In this document: positions 52,115-64,000 of the stretch, one piece after another
How the letters are laid out: every line of letters starts with the position of its first letter
How positions within the stretch are numbered: position 1 is the first letter of the stretch
Origin: Trichoplax adhaerens
Taxonomy: Eukaryota > Placozoa > Uniplacotomia > Trichoplacea > Trichoplacidae
Length of the DNA stretch: 64,000 nucleotides
Direction: 5' to 3'
Assembly: GCF_000150275.1 (NCBI RefSeq)
Contig: NW_002060943.1
Span: 9,952,209 to 10,016,208 of the forward strand
Notes under the pieces: model-generated
Told to the model about the DNA's origin: nothing
The model's input: the letters and a program-made list of their open reading frames with translations, nothing else
The model's database searches: none
Made by a program: the position numbers and the translations under genes

Positions 52115-55100
52115 ATGGCCGAAAGTAATATTACTCAATCGGAGCTATTAGATTTGCTTGCCTCCTTCGTTAATCATTCGTACAAGACCAAGGATAACGA
52201 TGTAACGGTAAAATCATAAGAGTAACGATGTAACTTATTATAGATCTGAAATTGCTGCACTATCTATTTTCTCAAACTTAAAAATTTTCGAATCTGTACT
52301 AAGCATATAACGAACGATCAAAATAACCCTCATCTACTCTACGATTACGTAATAATATGTAACAACACTACAACAGTACTCCAGTACAGCATACCAGCTA
52401 TACACTGTGTAATATACAGTACACCGTATAACAGATATCAACACGGATTTTAAATATACATACGGTAGTACAGTGCTAGAGTATTTTTGCAAAGGCAAAC
52501 TGCAAGAAAATATCATCACGGTAAAGAACACATTATACAAGTACAGTATTCGTACAGCGAATAATAAAATTTTGTATTTCGATTCTTACTTGTTTACTTA
52601 AATACGTGTAAATTAACTTGATTCAATGCTATATGATGAAATTAATACGTCAATTTTTAATCTGCGCGCACGTAAATACGAACAATAAATTATTCCTCGA
52701 ATGTCCCTTATAGGCCGGAGTTGCATTAGAGAGGTGCAAGCATCTATGTAAATTAGATTACAGAGTGACGGTAGGAATATTTGATTTTTATTTTGGATGA
52801 TTTATAAGATCATTTATGAACTGTGCGTTATAGGTAATTAAGTGCACTATTTTAATTCAAATAAATCAGATTATCAATAATTTTGGTGGAGAGTTATGCG
52901 GTCACTATCCATCCAGAATCCTATTGCTGCAGTCAAAATGCAGATCCCAAAAAACGTTAGTGAACGTGCGCTATGTGATAAGTATAGTGGTTAAATAGCT
53001 GATCTATTCTATTAAAAGCTGGATGATCCTATATGAATATGTAGAGATAATACCGAGGAGATTAGAGATTTAATGGCTAATGCCAAATTCGCAAGATGTA
53101 GATCACGCTTCGTTGTACCAGTCATACTGTATGACAAGAAGGTAAATTATAGCAATATTTTGTTACCCAATCACGGAATCTCCTTTAGGCAATTTCGATT
53201 TTACTGCTATTAAATTGCAAATTTTATTTCTTTATTATCTAATCTGCTATTGTACATGTACGGTGTTGTGTGGTATACTTTCAGCAAATCTGCCGCAGTT
53301 CTACACTAGCCAGTGCTGCTGAAATGTACGGAAGAACCAGTTGGGATGTTTATCTTGGTAAGAAAAATTTTTACTAGTTTACGAACATGTGCGAGTATAC
53401 GAGCATATACATTACTCTGTATGCAGTACTGTATTATATATATATATATACACGAATTACAACCAGCCTGATCAGGTACTTGTCTCTATGCCTTAACATT
53501 TACAGTTATGCTGGTATTGAGTAATAATAATTAAGCACTATTTACTGTCGTGTCAAATCAAAAAATTTCTCGGCGTCAGTCGAAATATTTGATGAATCCT
53601 TAGAATTTAAACCTGGTTTATAGTATACACACAAGCTATCGTATTCGCGAATAATGATATTCTCCTGTACTGTGAATTTTAGGTGCTTCTACGATGTTAA
53701 ACTATGATACTTTACGAAAAAATTCTGCGGATTCTGCACAATTTATGCAATCCAAACCTACTCGCTTTGCACTTGTATCATGTACAATAATATTAGTCCT
53801 CAATTTTCTTGATATAAAGCCAATAAAATCTTGCGACACCAATGCAATACTGTTCATATATGCTAAGACTCTTGCTTTAATATTACATCCACAATGTGGT
53901 ACAGTACATGTATAGCTAGACTTACAGCACGTAATGCACTTAGCCATGACCTTCTAAGCACCCCTGAACTTTAATAAAACCACTCATTGCATACGAATTC
54001 ATCCAAGGCACATTAATGCAAACCCTTAATTAATGTAACATACTAAATTTGTAACACAGGTGGAGAATACCAAGGTCCAAGCCCACTTCGATCGATGACA
54101 TCATCAGTTCGGTATGTGTTTCATCTTCTTACTCTTAATTAAGTCATAAGATAAATCTTTTGGTCTACCTCACGTATTACCTACCATTCGATCATTTGCA
54201 GTAATGTAAATATTAACTGATTCTGAAAATGATCGATATATGTCTGTAGGAAGTTGTGTTACTAGAAACCAAACGATACTAATTACGTTATAATACTGTG
54301 TAAATTCTATTGAGAAGTTTCAAACTGATAGACTTTTTCTTAACTTTCAATAGATACGTAGTAGACGGATTGTTATAGATACTAAGTTTTCTTCGTTATA
54401 ATTACTACCTACATATAGTGAACCTCTAAATACATACAGTTATCCTCTTACATTATCTGAGGCTATTCCGATGAGCCTTTACAACTAATTACACGTTTTA
54501 TTTTAATTTGTAAAATGTCGTTTTCTCAGTAGTATCGATATCCTACGTACAATAATCTGTATGTCTGTATATCAGTTATGTGCAATATTTTTCACTACCT
54601 AATTTAATGACAAGCTCAAAATGATACTGCATAGATGCATAATTGAACGCCTTCTTTAGGGAGGCTTTCTACACTTCTGTAAGATCTCTACTATTCACCA
54701 GTATCGACGTTGTAATGTTCTACGTACATTAAAGATGTCAGTTTTATTCTATTGATATCGTACAGTAGACTTTTTTCCAAATGTGAGCATTTTATAGTTT
54801 AAAAGTAACCCAACAACACGCTAAACAATACTGACAAATTTTCTATCACTATTATACTAAATCTTATCGTTCATATTTTTTACTCTCCGCGTAAATAATC
54901 AATTGGGTCTACTACTGCACTTCTTTGCGAGTTACCAAGTAGAATTTTTTTTGTAGACAACAAATTTTGATAATTTTACTTATTCTGTGTTTCTTCTTCC
55001 CCCAGAAATGTCCCAAAGTGTTTCAAATTAAACAGTTTAGTTCTACATTCATTACTCTCTGGTACTTCTCTTATTAGTGATTTCCTTGTTTAGTAGGCTC

Positions 55101-57802
55101 TTTACTTCCTTACTAGCGATCAATGTTATACCTATCTTACCAACTGGAAATTCTTTAGTTGATCTAAGACTTACTATTTAGGATATCAGTATTTGGCTAT
55201 GTATAGTAGCACATTATTACGTGTTATTATTACGTGCTGAATACCTATATGTAATCTTTTGATCTTGAGCAACACAAATTTGTGTTCCTGATCATACCTT
55301 TCTTACCACATTTTGCTATATTTATTGGAATTCTTCTTTATTGCCATTACGACAGGAATGGTGATTTCTGTGATCGTATTCGTGGTTTTGATATAAAATT
55401 GTTAGAGAAGCTGTCCGTCAACAGAATATTTGATTTAATGATCGAAAATAAGAAAGTCAAATTTGGGATTCAGTGCGTTGTAATTTCAGATTTTTTAAAT
55501 ATCAACTAATGGTAGCAATACTAATATAAGCCATATAACTCTCAAATAATTAACAGAGTTACTTCTTCGGAAAAAGTGGATAAAGAACATCGCTACGATA
55601 AGTTTTCGATTATTCCATTACCGTACCCTGGATGCGAATTCTTTCGCGAGTACAAAGAGCGAAGCTACAACTCTAAGAACTTATTCTTTGATTGGAATCA
55701 AGTATTTGGAATCCGTTATCCCCCATCAAATATTTCTGAAACTAAAATAGACAATTTCCACTGTTTAATTTAGTCTAACGCTGATGCAATAATGGACATA
55801 CCAAAAGAATTTCTTTCAGCATTTGATATTGATTGGAGCACGTATAAGGTAAAAAACTGCAAAGTAATAATATATTTGTGTTTAAATACTGTTAACTAAT
55901 GACTATCTACGAAATACAGTCCTGGGATCTACTAACTCTAACAAAGAACTACCTGAAATTGATACTTGCCTGTATCGAGCAAGGTAAGTAGGCAATATGG
56001 AAGTACATATCGTTACAACTTGCAATTGTTAGCTTCTAATCAGCGAATTCATTATATTTGTAGTATCTATTAAGACAGTTTCATTTTTTAGATGATTCTG
56101 GAGTTCTAATTCACTGCATATCTGGATGGGATCGAACACCATTGTTTATTTCTCTTGTGAGGCTATCACTTTGGGCCGTAAGTATATCGTTGATTATAGA
56201 ATATTTTCTCTCTAATACACAATAATGTTTTACACCTTTTAGGATGGTAAGATACACCAAAGCCTAAGCTGTCTTGAGATTCTATATATCACGGTTGCAT
56301 ACGATTGGCTCTTATTTGGGTAATTAAATATTAGTTTTATTAATACCCTTGCGTCTTTTTCGATTTCAACTTTACCTTGTACATTTCTTAGAATTTAACC
56401 TTAATTCAAGCCACAGACTAAATATTTATTTTTCTGATTAAATTAACTTTCTATAGGCATCAATTACCTGAAAGGCTTGATAAAGGCGAAGATGTGAGTT
56501 TTTTTCGTCTAATAGAATAAGCTGCAAGTGTGCATTAATCGTTTCTTGAACTAAACTTTTTTGTACATAGATCTTTTATTTCTGCTTCGACTTTTTGCAA
56601 TATATTACCACTGAAGAGTTCTCGAAGCCTTGTGCTGCAAAGTATTTCATAACATATCTAAATGTTAATGGCATACATAGAGAATTGATTGACTAATTAA
56701 AATACAAACCCTTGTAATAGATTACCGCCAGGTTCTCCTATTCGCTCAAATACCGATATCAGATGTGAGCATTAAGTTACATATTATTATAATTGTGTTG
56801 AAGAGGTCATCGTCTTTGTTCCTTACTTATGTGATCTATAACTTACAATAACCGTAAACTCTTTCCAAAAAATCATGAATATCATATGAACTCCTGTTAC
56901 ATCGGTGTAGGTTCTGACGCTAGGTTTGCGAACGATCGAGGTGGTGTCAAGCACTGCGGCTACTCACAAAATTTATTATCCAGGTAGTTATTCCTATACA
57001 ATGATATCAAATACGTATTTAACATTATCGGCTTTTCAATACAAAAAGAAGCCCTAGAATTATTGCAGATCAATTCCGTTTAATTTACGTTCCCCGTTGG
57101 AAAATAAAATTTTAGAGATTTGAAAGGACATGAATCCAGCGATCCTGTTTATATTGCTAGCGGAAGTAACCCCTATAATTGTTATAAAGAGGTTTTACTT
57201 AACGTAGCATCTAAGATTAATTGTCTATCGAAAGTAATATCGTTATTCAGTCTCTTAAAATTTACTTTTACTTTCTTTCACAAATCAGCTGTCATCCTCC
57301 TGTGATAGGTATAGTACTGTTATAACTGCAACAGACTGTAGAATTTTATACTCAATATAAGTGATGTAACTCATAACTACTGCAATAATTCCTGCTTACG
57401 AGGCTCATATTATCTATTAATTACAGTTGGCAATTTATACCGGAGACCAGTAATTTAAGTACCTCGGCAGCAGCCGTGAGCCCACAGCCTTTAAATGAAT
57501 TTGGAGGATTCGTAGCGAATCTGTAAGTATAGTAGTTAGAATCTCTCTAATGTGGCAATTGGCTAATAATTACAATCATTCGAATGTGTACACAAACGCT
57601 CGCTTAAGAATTAACAAATTAATTTGTTTTCATGGATAGGTCTATAAGGAGAGAGCGACTAGATAAAGTCAGGAAATTATTTATAGACGCTTATAAATCT
57701 ACTATTACGTATAGAAGACAATCATCAGTTTCTGGTTACATATTTGATCAATTAAGCTCCAGTGTAGTATCTATTGTAGGAGGAAGAGGAACCTCAGTTT
57801 AA
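52115..57802 (+). CDS. MTMR14: Myotubularin-related protein 14 (Jumpy), phosphoinositide 3-phosphatase
   Basis: MTMR14 removes the 3-phosphate from PI3P and PI(3,5)P2 and limits autophagy. Exons: 52115-52207, 52714-52770, 52870-52955, 53045-53141, 53285-53357, 53683-53781, 54060-54111, 55356-55472, 55557-55701, 55774-55848, 55920-55983, 56092-56177, 56243-56319, 56457-56493, 56571-56641, 56721-56764, 56911-56983, 57116-57191, 57289-57308, 57427-57522, 57640-57802; about 566 residues (human 650). Landmarks: ARCRSRFVVPVILY, ICRSSTLASAAEMYGRTSW, RIRGFDIKLLEKLSVNRIFD, LMIENKKVKFG, TSSEKVDKEHRYDKF, PLPYPGCEFFREYKERSY, then catalytic HCISGWDRT (CX5R: C-ISGWD-R) followed by PLFISLVRLSLWADGKIHQS. The C-terminus has SSCDSWQFIPETSN and ERLDKVRKLF. 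The exon 6 donor (GTACAA), the exon 18 donor (57191, 57203 or 57235 are all in phase) and the 20-nt exon 57289-57308 are inferred from phase. Confidence 0.94.
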
Positions 57803-59299
57803 TAGAAGGTTATGAAAATATAACGAAGAAGTAATTATCAAATACGGATATTTAATGGTGAACTGTATTTTTCCTTTGAAGCATTCCATCAGTTGGTGTA
57901 CAGAATCAAGATAATATTTAAGCAGGGTTATCATTTTCTTTCACAACGATCAGAATCGTAAATTTAATAGTAGTACAAATATCTGAATTTAGACTATAAA
58001 AGTATCATTTTCTAAAGTTGAATTATTATAACTATTAACCTAACTCGGTATCTTTGTTATCATCAAATTCTTTGAAATTATGCAGTGAAGAAATAATCAT
58101 TTACCATTAACTGTTAGTGAAACGATTTTTATATTATGAAATATTCCCTAAATATACAAAATTATTATAATTTTAATCGAAGTTTTCTCTTTTACGTTAA
58201 TATTATTGCAATAATAATATGTTTCATATTATTATAAACACTTAAGATTGTGGCGATTCATAATTAATGTTATCAAGCTGTCTCCACATTTAATAGTTGA
58301 TGTAATGTAAAATATTAAATTGTTAATAAAGATCAGGAATACCTGTCAAGTATTTTATGAGGGCTAAAATGGATCTTAATTTGAAGGTATGCGTCAATAT
58401 CATATTTCTAGATACAGTGCGCATATACTCGGAATGATATCACGTTGGCGTGGTATTTCAGCTTGAATATTCAATATACGTATTAAATGAAGCCTGTTTT
58501 AGATGTACGTCATTGATATTTCATACTGAACATGTCATGAACAAATTTAATTCCTTTGCTATGTTCAGTTAAGGTTATATATTCTGCTACATATAACTAA
58601 TGTATATAATGTAGACTCTGTTCCCTCTCATTTCGGTTATCGCTCTTAGACTTTAAATGTACTTTGTACTTTCTACATTCTACTCTTTCTATTATATCAC
58701 TGAACTACAAGATGTTGTCTTACGTAAATAGGGTTGTTATTTTCTGTTCAAATATTTAAAAATGAAAAGTTATAACTTAAACTAACGTACAAATACAGTA
58801 CCTGATACCAATATCTAACATTTAAATTGAATTTTTGCTTTGCGTATAATATTCAGGATCTCGGTTGCTCTCTCGATAAATTGTTTCTCATTCCTCAGTG
58901 TACTTTAGTTATCGTGCATCTAAGCTTACTCCTTTAGTCTTAAAGTATTACAACAGCTTACACTGCAACATTTGGTATGAAGAGTATGTTCTGGTACGTT
59001 CATAATATATATATTATTCCGTGTTGAAATGAAATGCAATCCACTTTTAAGGGTGAAACACTAGTGATATTAAATCTCTTTACTCCACACTAATCAACGC
59101 TTGATATACGGGTATTATTTACAAATTCGCTGTGTTAATAGATCCTAAATGAAGCACCGTAATTAGGGCTTGTTATTTCCCGATACTACAATGAAAATTA
59201 CGAGTTAATCGTAAATAATACAGTATTATAGCCATCAAATGCATATCAATAAATAAAGCCTAAACCTGCTGTGTAACCTATAGAACTAATTTTAAAACA
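57803..59299. other. Intergenic region between MTMR14 and the EF-hand gene
   Basis: AT-rich tandem intergenic DNA with no recognised exon and no ACWGT run. It should hold the MTMR14 3' UTR and the distal promoter of the downstream gene. Confidence 0.5.
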
Positions 59300-59313
59300 G
59301 TTGCCATGGTAAC
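59300..59313. promoter_or_regulatory. X-box (RFX binding site) upstream of the EF-hand gene
   Basis: GTTGCCATGGTAAC matches the symmetric RFX consensus (GTNRCC, 0-3 nt, RGYAAC) on both half-sites. It lies about 507 bp upstream of the start codon at 59820. RFX factors drive ciliary genes across animals, which fits a product resembling a cilium-associated EF-hand protein. Function is inferred from the motif and its position. Confidence 0.65.
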
Positions 59314-59819
59314 AGAACATTTGTTAAACTATAGGCCGTATTACCTGCCATACGCTTCGTATATCTTCTAACTTTTTTGTACTACGGTCGGATAGTTCAT
59401 TAAATATAGAGTAACTTTTATTTCACAACATTAAGGTGGAACTTAGATTTATATTATTTACGGTAGTCCAAAATCGATCGGTAATAGTTTATAATTATAA
59501 ATTCTTTTGTGGTGATAATTTAAGGCAACGTTCTTGAAAATTTGGATTCTAATCAATTATACACAAATTGTGAAAAGCGTCCCAAGATGGAAACCCTAGA
59601 ATATGGTATTATGCACCTATATCGTGGCTTACAGGAATCATAGAACCTAGCATACTCGACCCAACTTACACTGCATGGTAATATTTATTACTCGTATTAC
59701 AGAACATCATAACGATTATAATATAATAGTAATCCATATTCTTTTACATCTAGACACAATCTACCTCAGGATACTCACTATAAAATATACTGTATATCCG
59801 TATTAAAACATATAGCGAC

Positions 59820-62157
59820 ATGTCGTACACAAGTTTTAGGCCCCCAAGTAACGAAGATTTGGGATTAAAACGGCTGTACCGCACTCCAATAGACAAATTA
59901 CCAATTTCCGAACAAACTCGTTACTATAAGCAACGAAATATGATAGATTCGAAGCTATTTCGAATTGGTAACGCTATTTGGGGATCTCAATCACGAACTA
60001 GAATACTGAATGCTCCATATGATATTAAAAAGAGTCAGCAGTCTGTAGGCAATATTCCTCCACATGTTACATACGATCAATCAAGAGGACTTAAAAGCGC
60101 TAACAATGAAACTTATCTTACAAATCCAATCACAAAATTAACTTCACCGACCACAAGTTACACATCATGGTTACAAAACAGAATGACTATGAGAACTAAT
60201 TTAAATAACATGGGTCTCAATGAAAGCTGGCTTTCTAGTAAACACAAAACCGAACTTGAGACAAGAGTACTAAGAAAGACAAGGAAACAAAAAATTGCAA
60301 ATACGGAATCATTTCTGATTTCTAGTGAAAAGGTATTCTATCCATGTTATCACAATTTTTAGCTTAGGAGATTATCTGTATTAAAAGTTTGTTATACTAG
60401 ATTTAATCAGAAGGTACGTATTCGTTCTCCTAGACATCCAATCCACCAAGTCTACCAGATGACTCTGAGGCAGATGCTCTGTTTCCGATATTACAACGTA
60501 TTGCCTCGTATCTTCGTCGCACGAAACTCCGACCTTTAGAGTTGTTCGCTTCTGTAGACAAAGATAAGAACTGGCAAATCAGTGCTGATGAAATGAGAAA
60601 TGTCGTAAGAAAATATAAATTTCCAATATTAAATGAAGAAGTTGATTTTCTTTTGAAAGCTTTGGATGTAAATGGGGATGGAGAGATAGATTATAGAGAA
60701 TTCATAAATGGATTGAAACAATTTCAAAACGAAGCTAGAGAACGGAGTAGGTCAACTACTACATCTCTGTTATCACTATTATCAGAAGAAGGTGATAAAA
60801 CTGCAAATGAAATTTTTGAAACCAGTAGCAATCAAGATGGCTCCCAAAAGCTTACATTACCTTCGCCGTCTGATCGTCATATATCTATAATTTTAGATAA
60901 CACTCCAGGTAAGTTAAAATGTACTTAAATATCTAAGGCAAGTTTAAAACTATTCAGAGTTCTTGCCCACTAATTTAGTCGCAACTTAAATTTTTGTCAA
61001 TAAGAATACTCTTGCAGCAAAACAAAATCGGAAAAAACTGATAAAGAAACATGTTTACTTTGTACTGTTGCAGAAGAAAAACAATTGAAAGATAAGCGAT
61101 CAAGAAAGGAAGCAAAGCTCAGAGTTATAGAAGAAGAAAACTATAAGGAATTATATCAAAAAGCTACACGTACAACAATCACTGGAGAAGTTAAAGAAGC
61201 AGTTTACTTAAAAAAGAAACAATTATTGGAAGAGTATAACAAAGCAATAGAATTATGCCGACAAGGAAACGTCTTGTTTTCAAAGGAACTCTTAAAAAGA
61301 GGTTAAGAATATTATTTAATACAACATTGATGTTAAAGTAATGCTGTGGGCTTAACTCTATTTATACGAATAAAAAAATAATAGTAGGCTTCTGTTCTCA
61401 GTATTGCTAGAACCGTTTGATAAACCTGTAGCCACGTGTAAAGGGGATATAAGGCAAGGTGGTACAGATTTAATATCGTATAATCAATTAATGGGAATAA
61501 AGAAGAAGGCTAAGAAAGTCACTAAGCCGAAGTTGTCTGGCATTGAACGTATTTATCCACCAAAACGTTACGTAACCCCGTCAAAAGATTCTATGAAGCT
61601 GTCTACTGGTTTAGCTGAAATTCAGTGTAAGACCGATTGCTGGATGACATTTGAAGAGTTTGAAAAAATTATACGGTAAGGAGCTTACCTCTGTTACAAG
61701 TTATACGCTACTTTATAAAATTATTGAACTTATTTAATTAACTAATACCGTAATCAGTGAAGTATGATACCGTACAACTTTGGTTATCTTAGATGCGATT
61801 AGTAAAATTACTTTGTACTTAAGTTTTCACTAATACTAACTACGTGACACAATCTATTTAATATTTTCGAATAGTGACATTCCCATAAACAAATTTCTTG
61901 TCGATCGGCCACGGCATGATTCATTTTGGCCGGGACAAATTGTTAGCAAAGTGCGTCTTTACCTTGATATAAATAATTTGTCAAAGTCTTCGAATAATGG
62001 TTTGTTTGCCGTCATTAACAATAACTCCAGCATTGGTTCAGGGATAAAATCAAATCATCGGAGACATGATCTGCAGCAACATGAACATGTTACGGGGAAA
62101 AATTTCAGTTATATACAGTATGGTGGATTAGAACTAAGAAAATCTTACGTTTTATGA
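59820..62157 (+). CDS. EFCAB12: EF-hand calcium-binding protein, EFCAB12-like
   Basis: Exons: 59820-60332, 60434-60908, 61074-61301, 61402-61675, 61875-62157; phases agree, 590 residues. The N-terminal 170 residues are basic and low in recognisable domains. Exon 2 holds two canonical EF-hands: loop DKDKNWQISADE (Ca ligands D,D,N,Q,S,E at positions 1,3,5,7,9,12) and loop DVNGDGEIDYRE (D,N,D,E,D,E), about 35 residues apart, so calcium binding is expected. Exon 3 is a charged helix (KDKRSRKEAKLRV). Exons 4-5 contain GGTDLISYNQLMG, YPPKRYVTPSKDS, DCWMTFEEFEKIIR and RHDSFWPGQIVSKVRLYLD. Length, single EF-hand pair and the late FWPG...VRLYL block resemble vertebrate EFCAB12 (about 570 aa), but I recall that family only partly; another EF-hand family is possible. 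An X-box lies upstream. Confidence 0.72.
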
Positions 62158-63709
62158 TAGCACACCTATTATATTAAATTTTCAAAATTAAAAGTCCATA
62201 AAAGCATTTCTTCTTTCATAGAAATATATAACTGATCATTGACTTCTGGAAATTTCTCCTTAAATATCAATAAATTAACTAAGAGGTGTTGCATATATTG
62301 ACTTTAAGTGTTAAATGATACATAATTTCAATTTAATAATTTATTAAAATTTTTAAAATTGTGAATAAATTAAATAAGCAGAGTATCGCGAAATCCTTCA
62401 AAGCGGACTAATTTTAGAGTTCCTAAATCGAATAATAGATATTATGCAAAGAAACCTTGAGACATGTTGGTTGCGTAAGAGCTTTCTTAACCGATTGACA
62501 CAAAATTTTTAGTAGAGTTCCAATAGAAGATTTTAAATATGTAATGTTAGATCCTTTAATCCTCGTAAGGCACAACATTATTTAACCGGTACAGTATTCT
62601 TTATTCTACTGCTTTACTTTTATAACTAGTATACATGGCCAAAAAGTTACAGCAAAATTATTGAGTGTTATTATAGTAGCCTAGTTAAGTACTTACAGCA
62701 TCAATATTGCTTTACTTGCAATGATTCATCACTTAATCATATTCTGTACTTTAATTAAAGTAGCTTTTGACAAAAATTTGATCGTTTGTTCTATTATTTT
62801 TGACTATGTTGACGAAAGTTGAAATTGTATCTTTCAAATATGCCGCAGATAGCAGGCGATATTTTTGTACACTACAGTACTACTTAAGTGCTGAATGTAA
62901 ATTATTGCAAATATTCATAAAATAAAATAAGATTTAGGTGAGATATATATTACTCTCTTCTAAAAATCTGAAAATTACTTTGGTACTACCTATAAATTAA
63001 TATTAAGCAACATAGATTGTTGATATGCTGATCTAAAGATAATCGACCTATAGATTCTTATATTGAACCCAATATCATCAGTATTATCAAAAATAAACCT
63101 CAAATTCATTTATCCTTATTAACAATATTCATTAATTTATTTATTTATTTTAATCAATCACCTTTATAGCGATCAAACTATATACAGATCTTGTTTATGC
63201 TTTATCTCAAAGAGTATGTACATATAATATTGCATATTACCAGTGAAGGAATATATTTATCAAACGACTTCAAATACTACACGTATGTCGTACGCACTTA
63301 TTCTTAATACTAAAAAAACTAAATCATGATAGTTATACAGTTACAGTCTTTGATAATACAGTAGCAGATATTTTTGCAGTTTATGTTACGACTAATGCAA
63401 ACACTCTGCCTTAAATTGATTTTAAGAAAACTTTGGAAATGCTTTTAGTTTGATAATGTAGATAAATTGATATTAAAAGCGAATTAAGCTCTAACATTCG
63501 GGTTACTTTTCTATTTTAACTAAGATACTTCGATCCAAAGAAAAGATATAGAAAATAAAAAAATAACGTCATCGCAATAATCTTTTATGGCTAAGCTAAT
63601 AAAATATCTGAAGAATCTTAATGTCTGGTATAGGAACTTTTTAATTGGTTAAGGGAAATTATTTAAGTTTACAGCTCATAGATATGAGGTACAAGAAACG
63701 TTTACACCA
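62158..63709. other. Convergent intergenic region at the right end
   Basis: AT-rich DNA between the 3' end of the EF-hand gene and the 3' end of the minus-strand gene at the right edge. No exon was recognised and no ACWGT run is present (one TACAGTAC word near 62875). Confidence 0.5.
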
Positions 63710-64000
63710 CTATGATAAACTCCACATGGAATGACGACCGTGAGAAAAATGACCTTTACCAGGAGCATCTCGACTGACACTGTACTCAGCTAAAGCGTTC
63801 GGGCTTAGCGGCTCCCAACTGCTTGACTTCCATTTAGATGCATTACCAGATTTAGCCTTTATCGGGATTAACGGGCGTGAATTGGTTTCATATTCCATTT
63901 TCGTTACTTTTCTATTTACATCATTTACTACAGCCCTACTAGCCTTGAAGCTTTTATCTAAGAAGTCACTTAATTTGGGGGAAACGAAGACTAATTTTTT
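63710..64000 (-). CDS. Last exon of an unrecognised gene, truncated by the window edge
   Basis: The minus-strand frame is open from the window edge (64000) to a TAG at 63710-63712, 97 codons. It begins KKLVFVSPKLSDFLDKSFK, continues through ASKWKSSSWEPLSPNALAEY and ends GHFSHGRHSMWSLS. Codon use and composition (many Ser, Lys, Arg; no long hydrophobic run) look coding, and the frame has no in-frame stop across the whole 291 bp, which is unlikely by chance in DNA this AT-rich. The upstream exons lie outside the window. I do not recognise the family, so no function is proposed. Confidence 0.55.
   Translation of the reverse strand, partial: KKLVFVSPKLSDFLDKSFKASRAVVNDVNRKVTKMEYETNSRPLIPIKAKSGNASKWKSSSWEPLSPNALAEYSVSRDAPGKGHFSHGRHSMWSLS

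Overview
The window looks like nuclear DNA of an early-branching animal, most likely a placozoan (Trichoplax or a close relative). This is inferred from AT-rich sequence, many short introns with GT/AG borders, dense packing (about 1 gene per 5-6 kb) and a fully metazoan gene set. No transposase, reverse transcriptase, viral gene, rRNA, tRNA or CRISPR array was seen. Almost all coding sequence is broken into small exons, so exons were rebuilt by hand from splice sites, reading phase and remembered family sequences; exon coordinates are in the evidence fields.

Layout, left to right: CBFB (-, 3' part missing), BRK1 (-), CTTNBP2-like ankyrin/P-loop-like protein (+, first exon probably at 11887), RPL18A (-, first tiny exon unresolved), RHOA (+, intronless CDS), MON2 (-, complete 22-exon model, 1632 aa), POGLUT1 (+, complete 11-exon model, 413 aa), an ataxin-7 family SAGA subunit (-, complete 8-exon model, 259 aa), MTMR14 (+, complete, about 566 aa), an EF-hand protein resembling EFCAB12 (+, 590 aa) and the last exon of an unrecognised gene (-) at the right edge. 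Strands mostly alternate, giving four divergent gene pairs: BRK1/CTTNBP2, RPL18A/RHOA, MON2/POGLUT1 and ATXN7/MTMR14.

The most striking unexplained structure is a family of dense arrays made of the pentamer ACWGT (ACAGT or ACTGT, which are reverse complements) joined head to tail so that GTAC recurs every 5 bp. The five dense clusters lie in the four divergent intergenic regions. The three convergent intergenic regions between recognised genes, the two tandem ones and the final EFCAB12/unknown interval hold only isolated short runs. Two divergent pairs have start codons separated by almost the same distance (736 and 735 bp), filled largely by such an array. The arrays read almost the same on both strands, as expected for a bidirectional promoter or nucleosome-excluding element. 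I propose this as a candidate undescribed promoter architecture; it rests on few loci and needs a genome-wide test.

Other points: a textbook RFX X-box about 500 bp upstream of the EF-hand gene; a diverged ~230-bp tandem duplication carrying a CCACGCCC box in the BRK1/CTTNBP2 promoter region; a 125-bp tandem duplication downstream of POGLUT1; no KDEL-like C-terminus in POGLUT1; a near-intact Walker A motif in the CTTNBP2-like protein; and a divergent actin-related pair (WAVE subunit BRK1 and cortactin-binding CTTNBP2).
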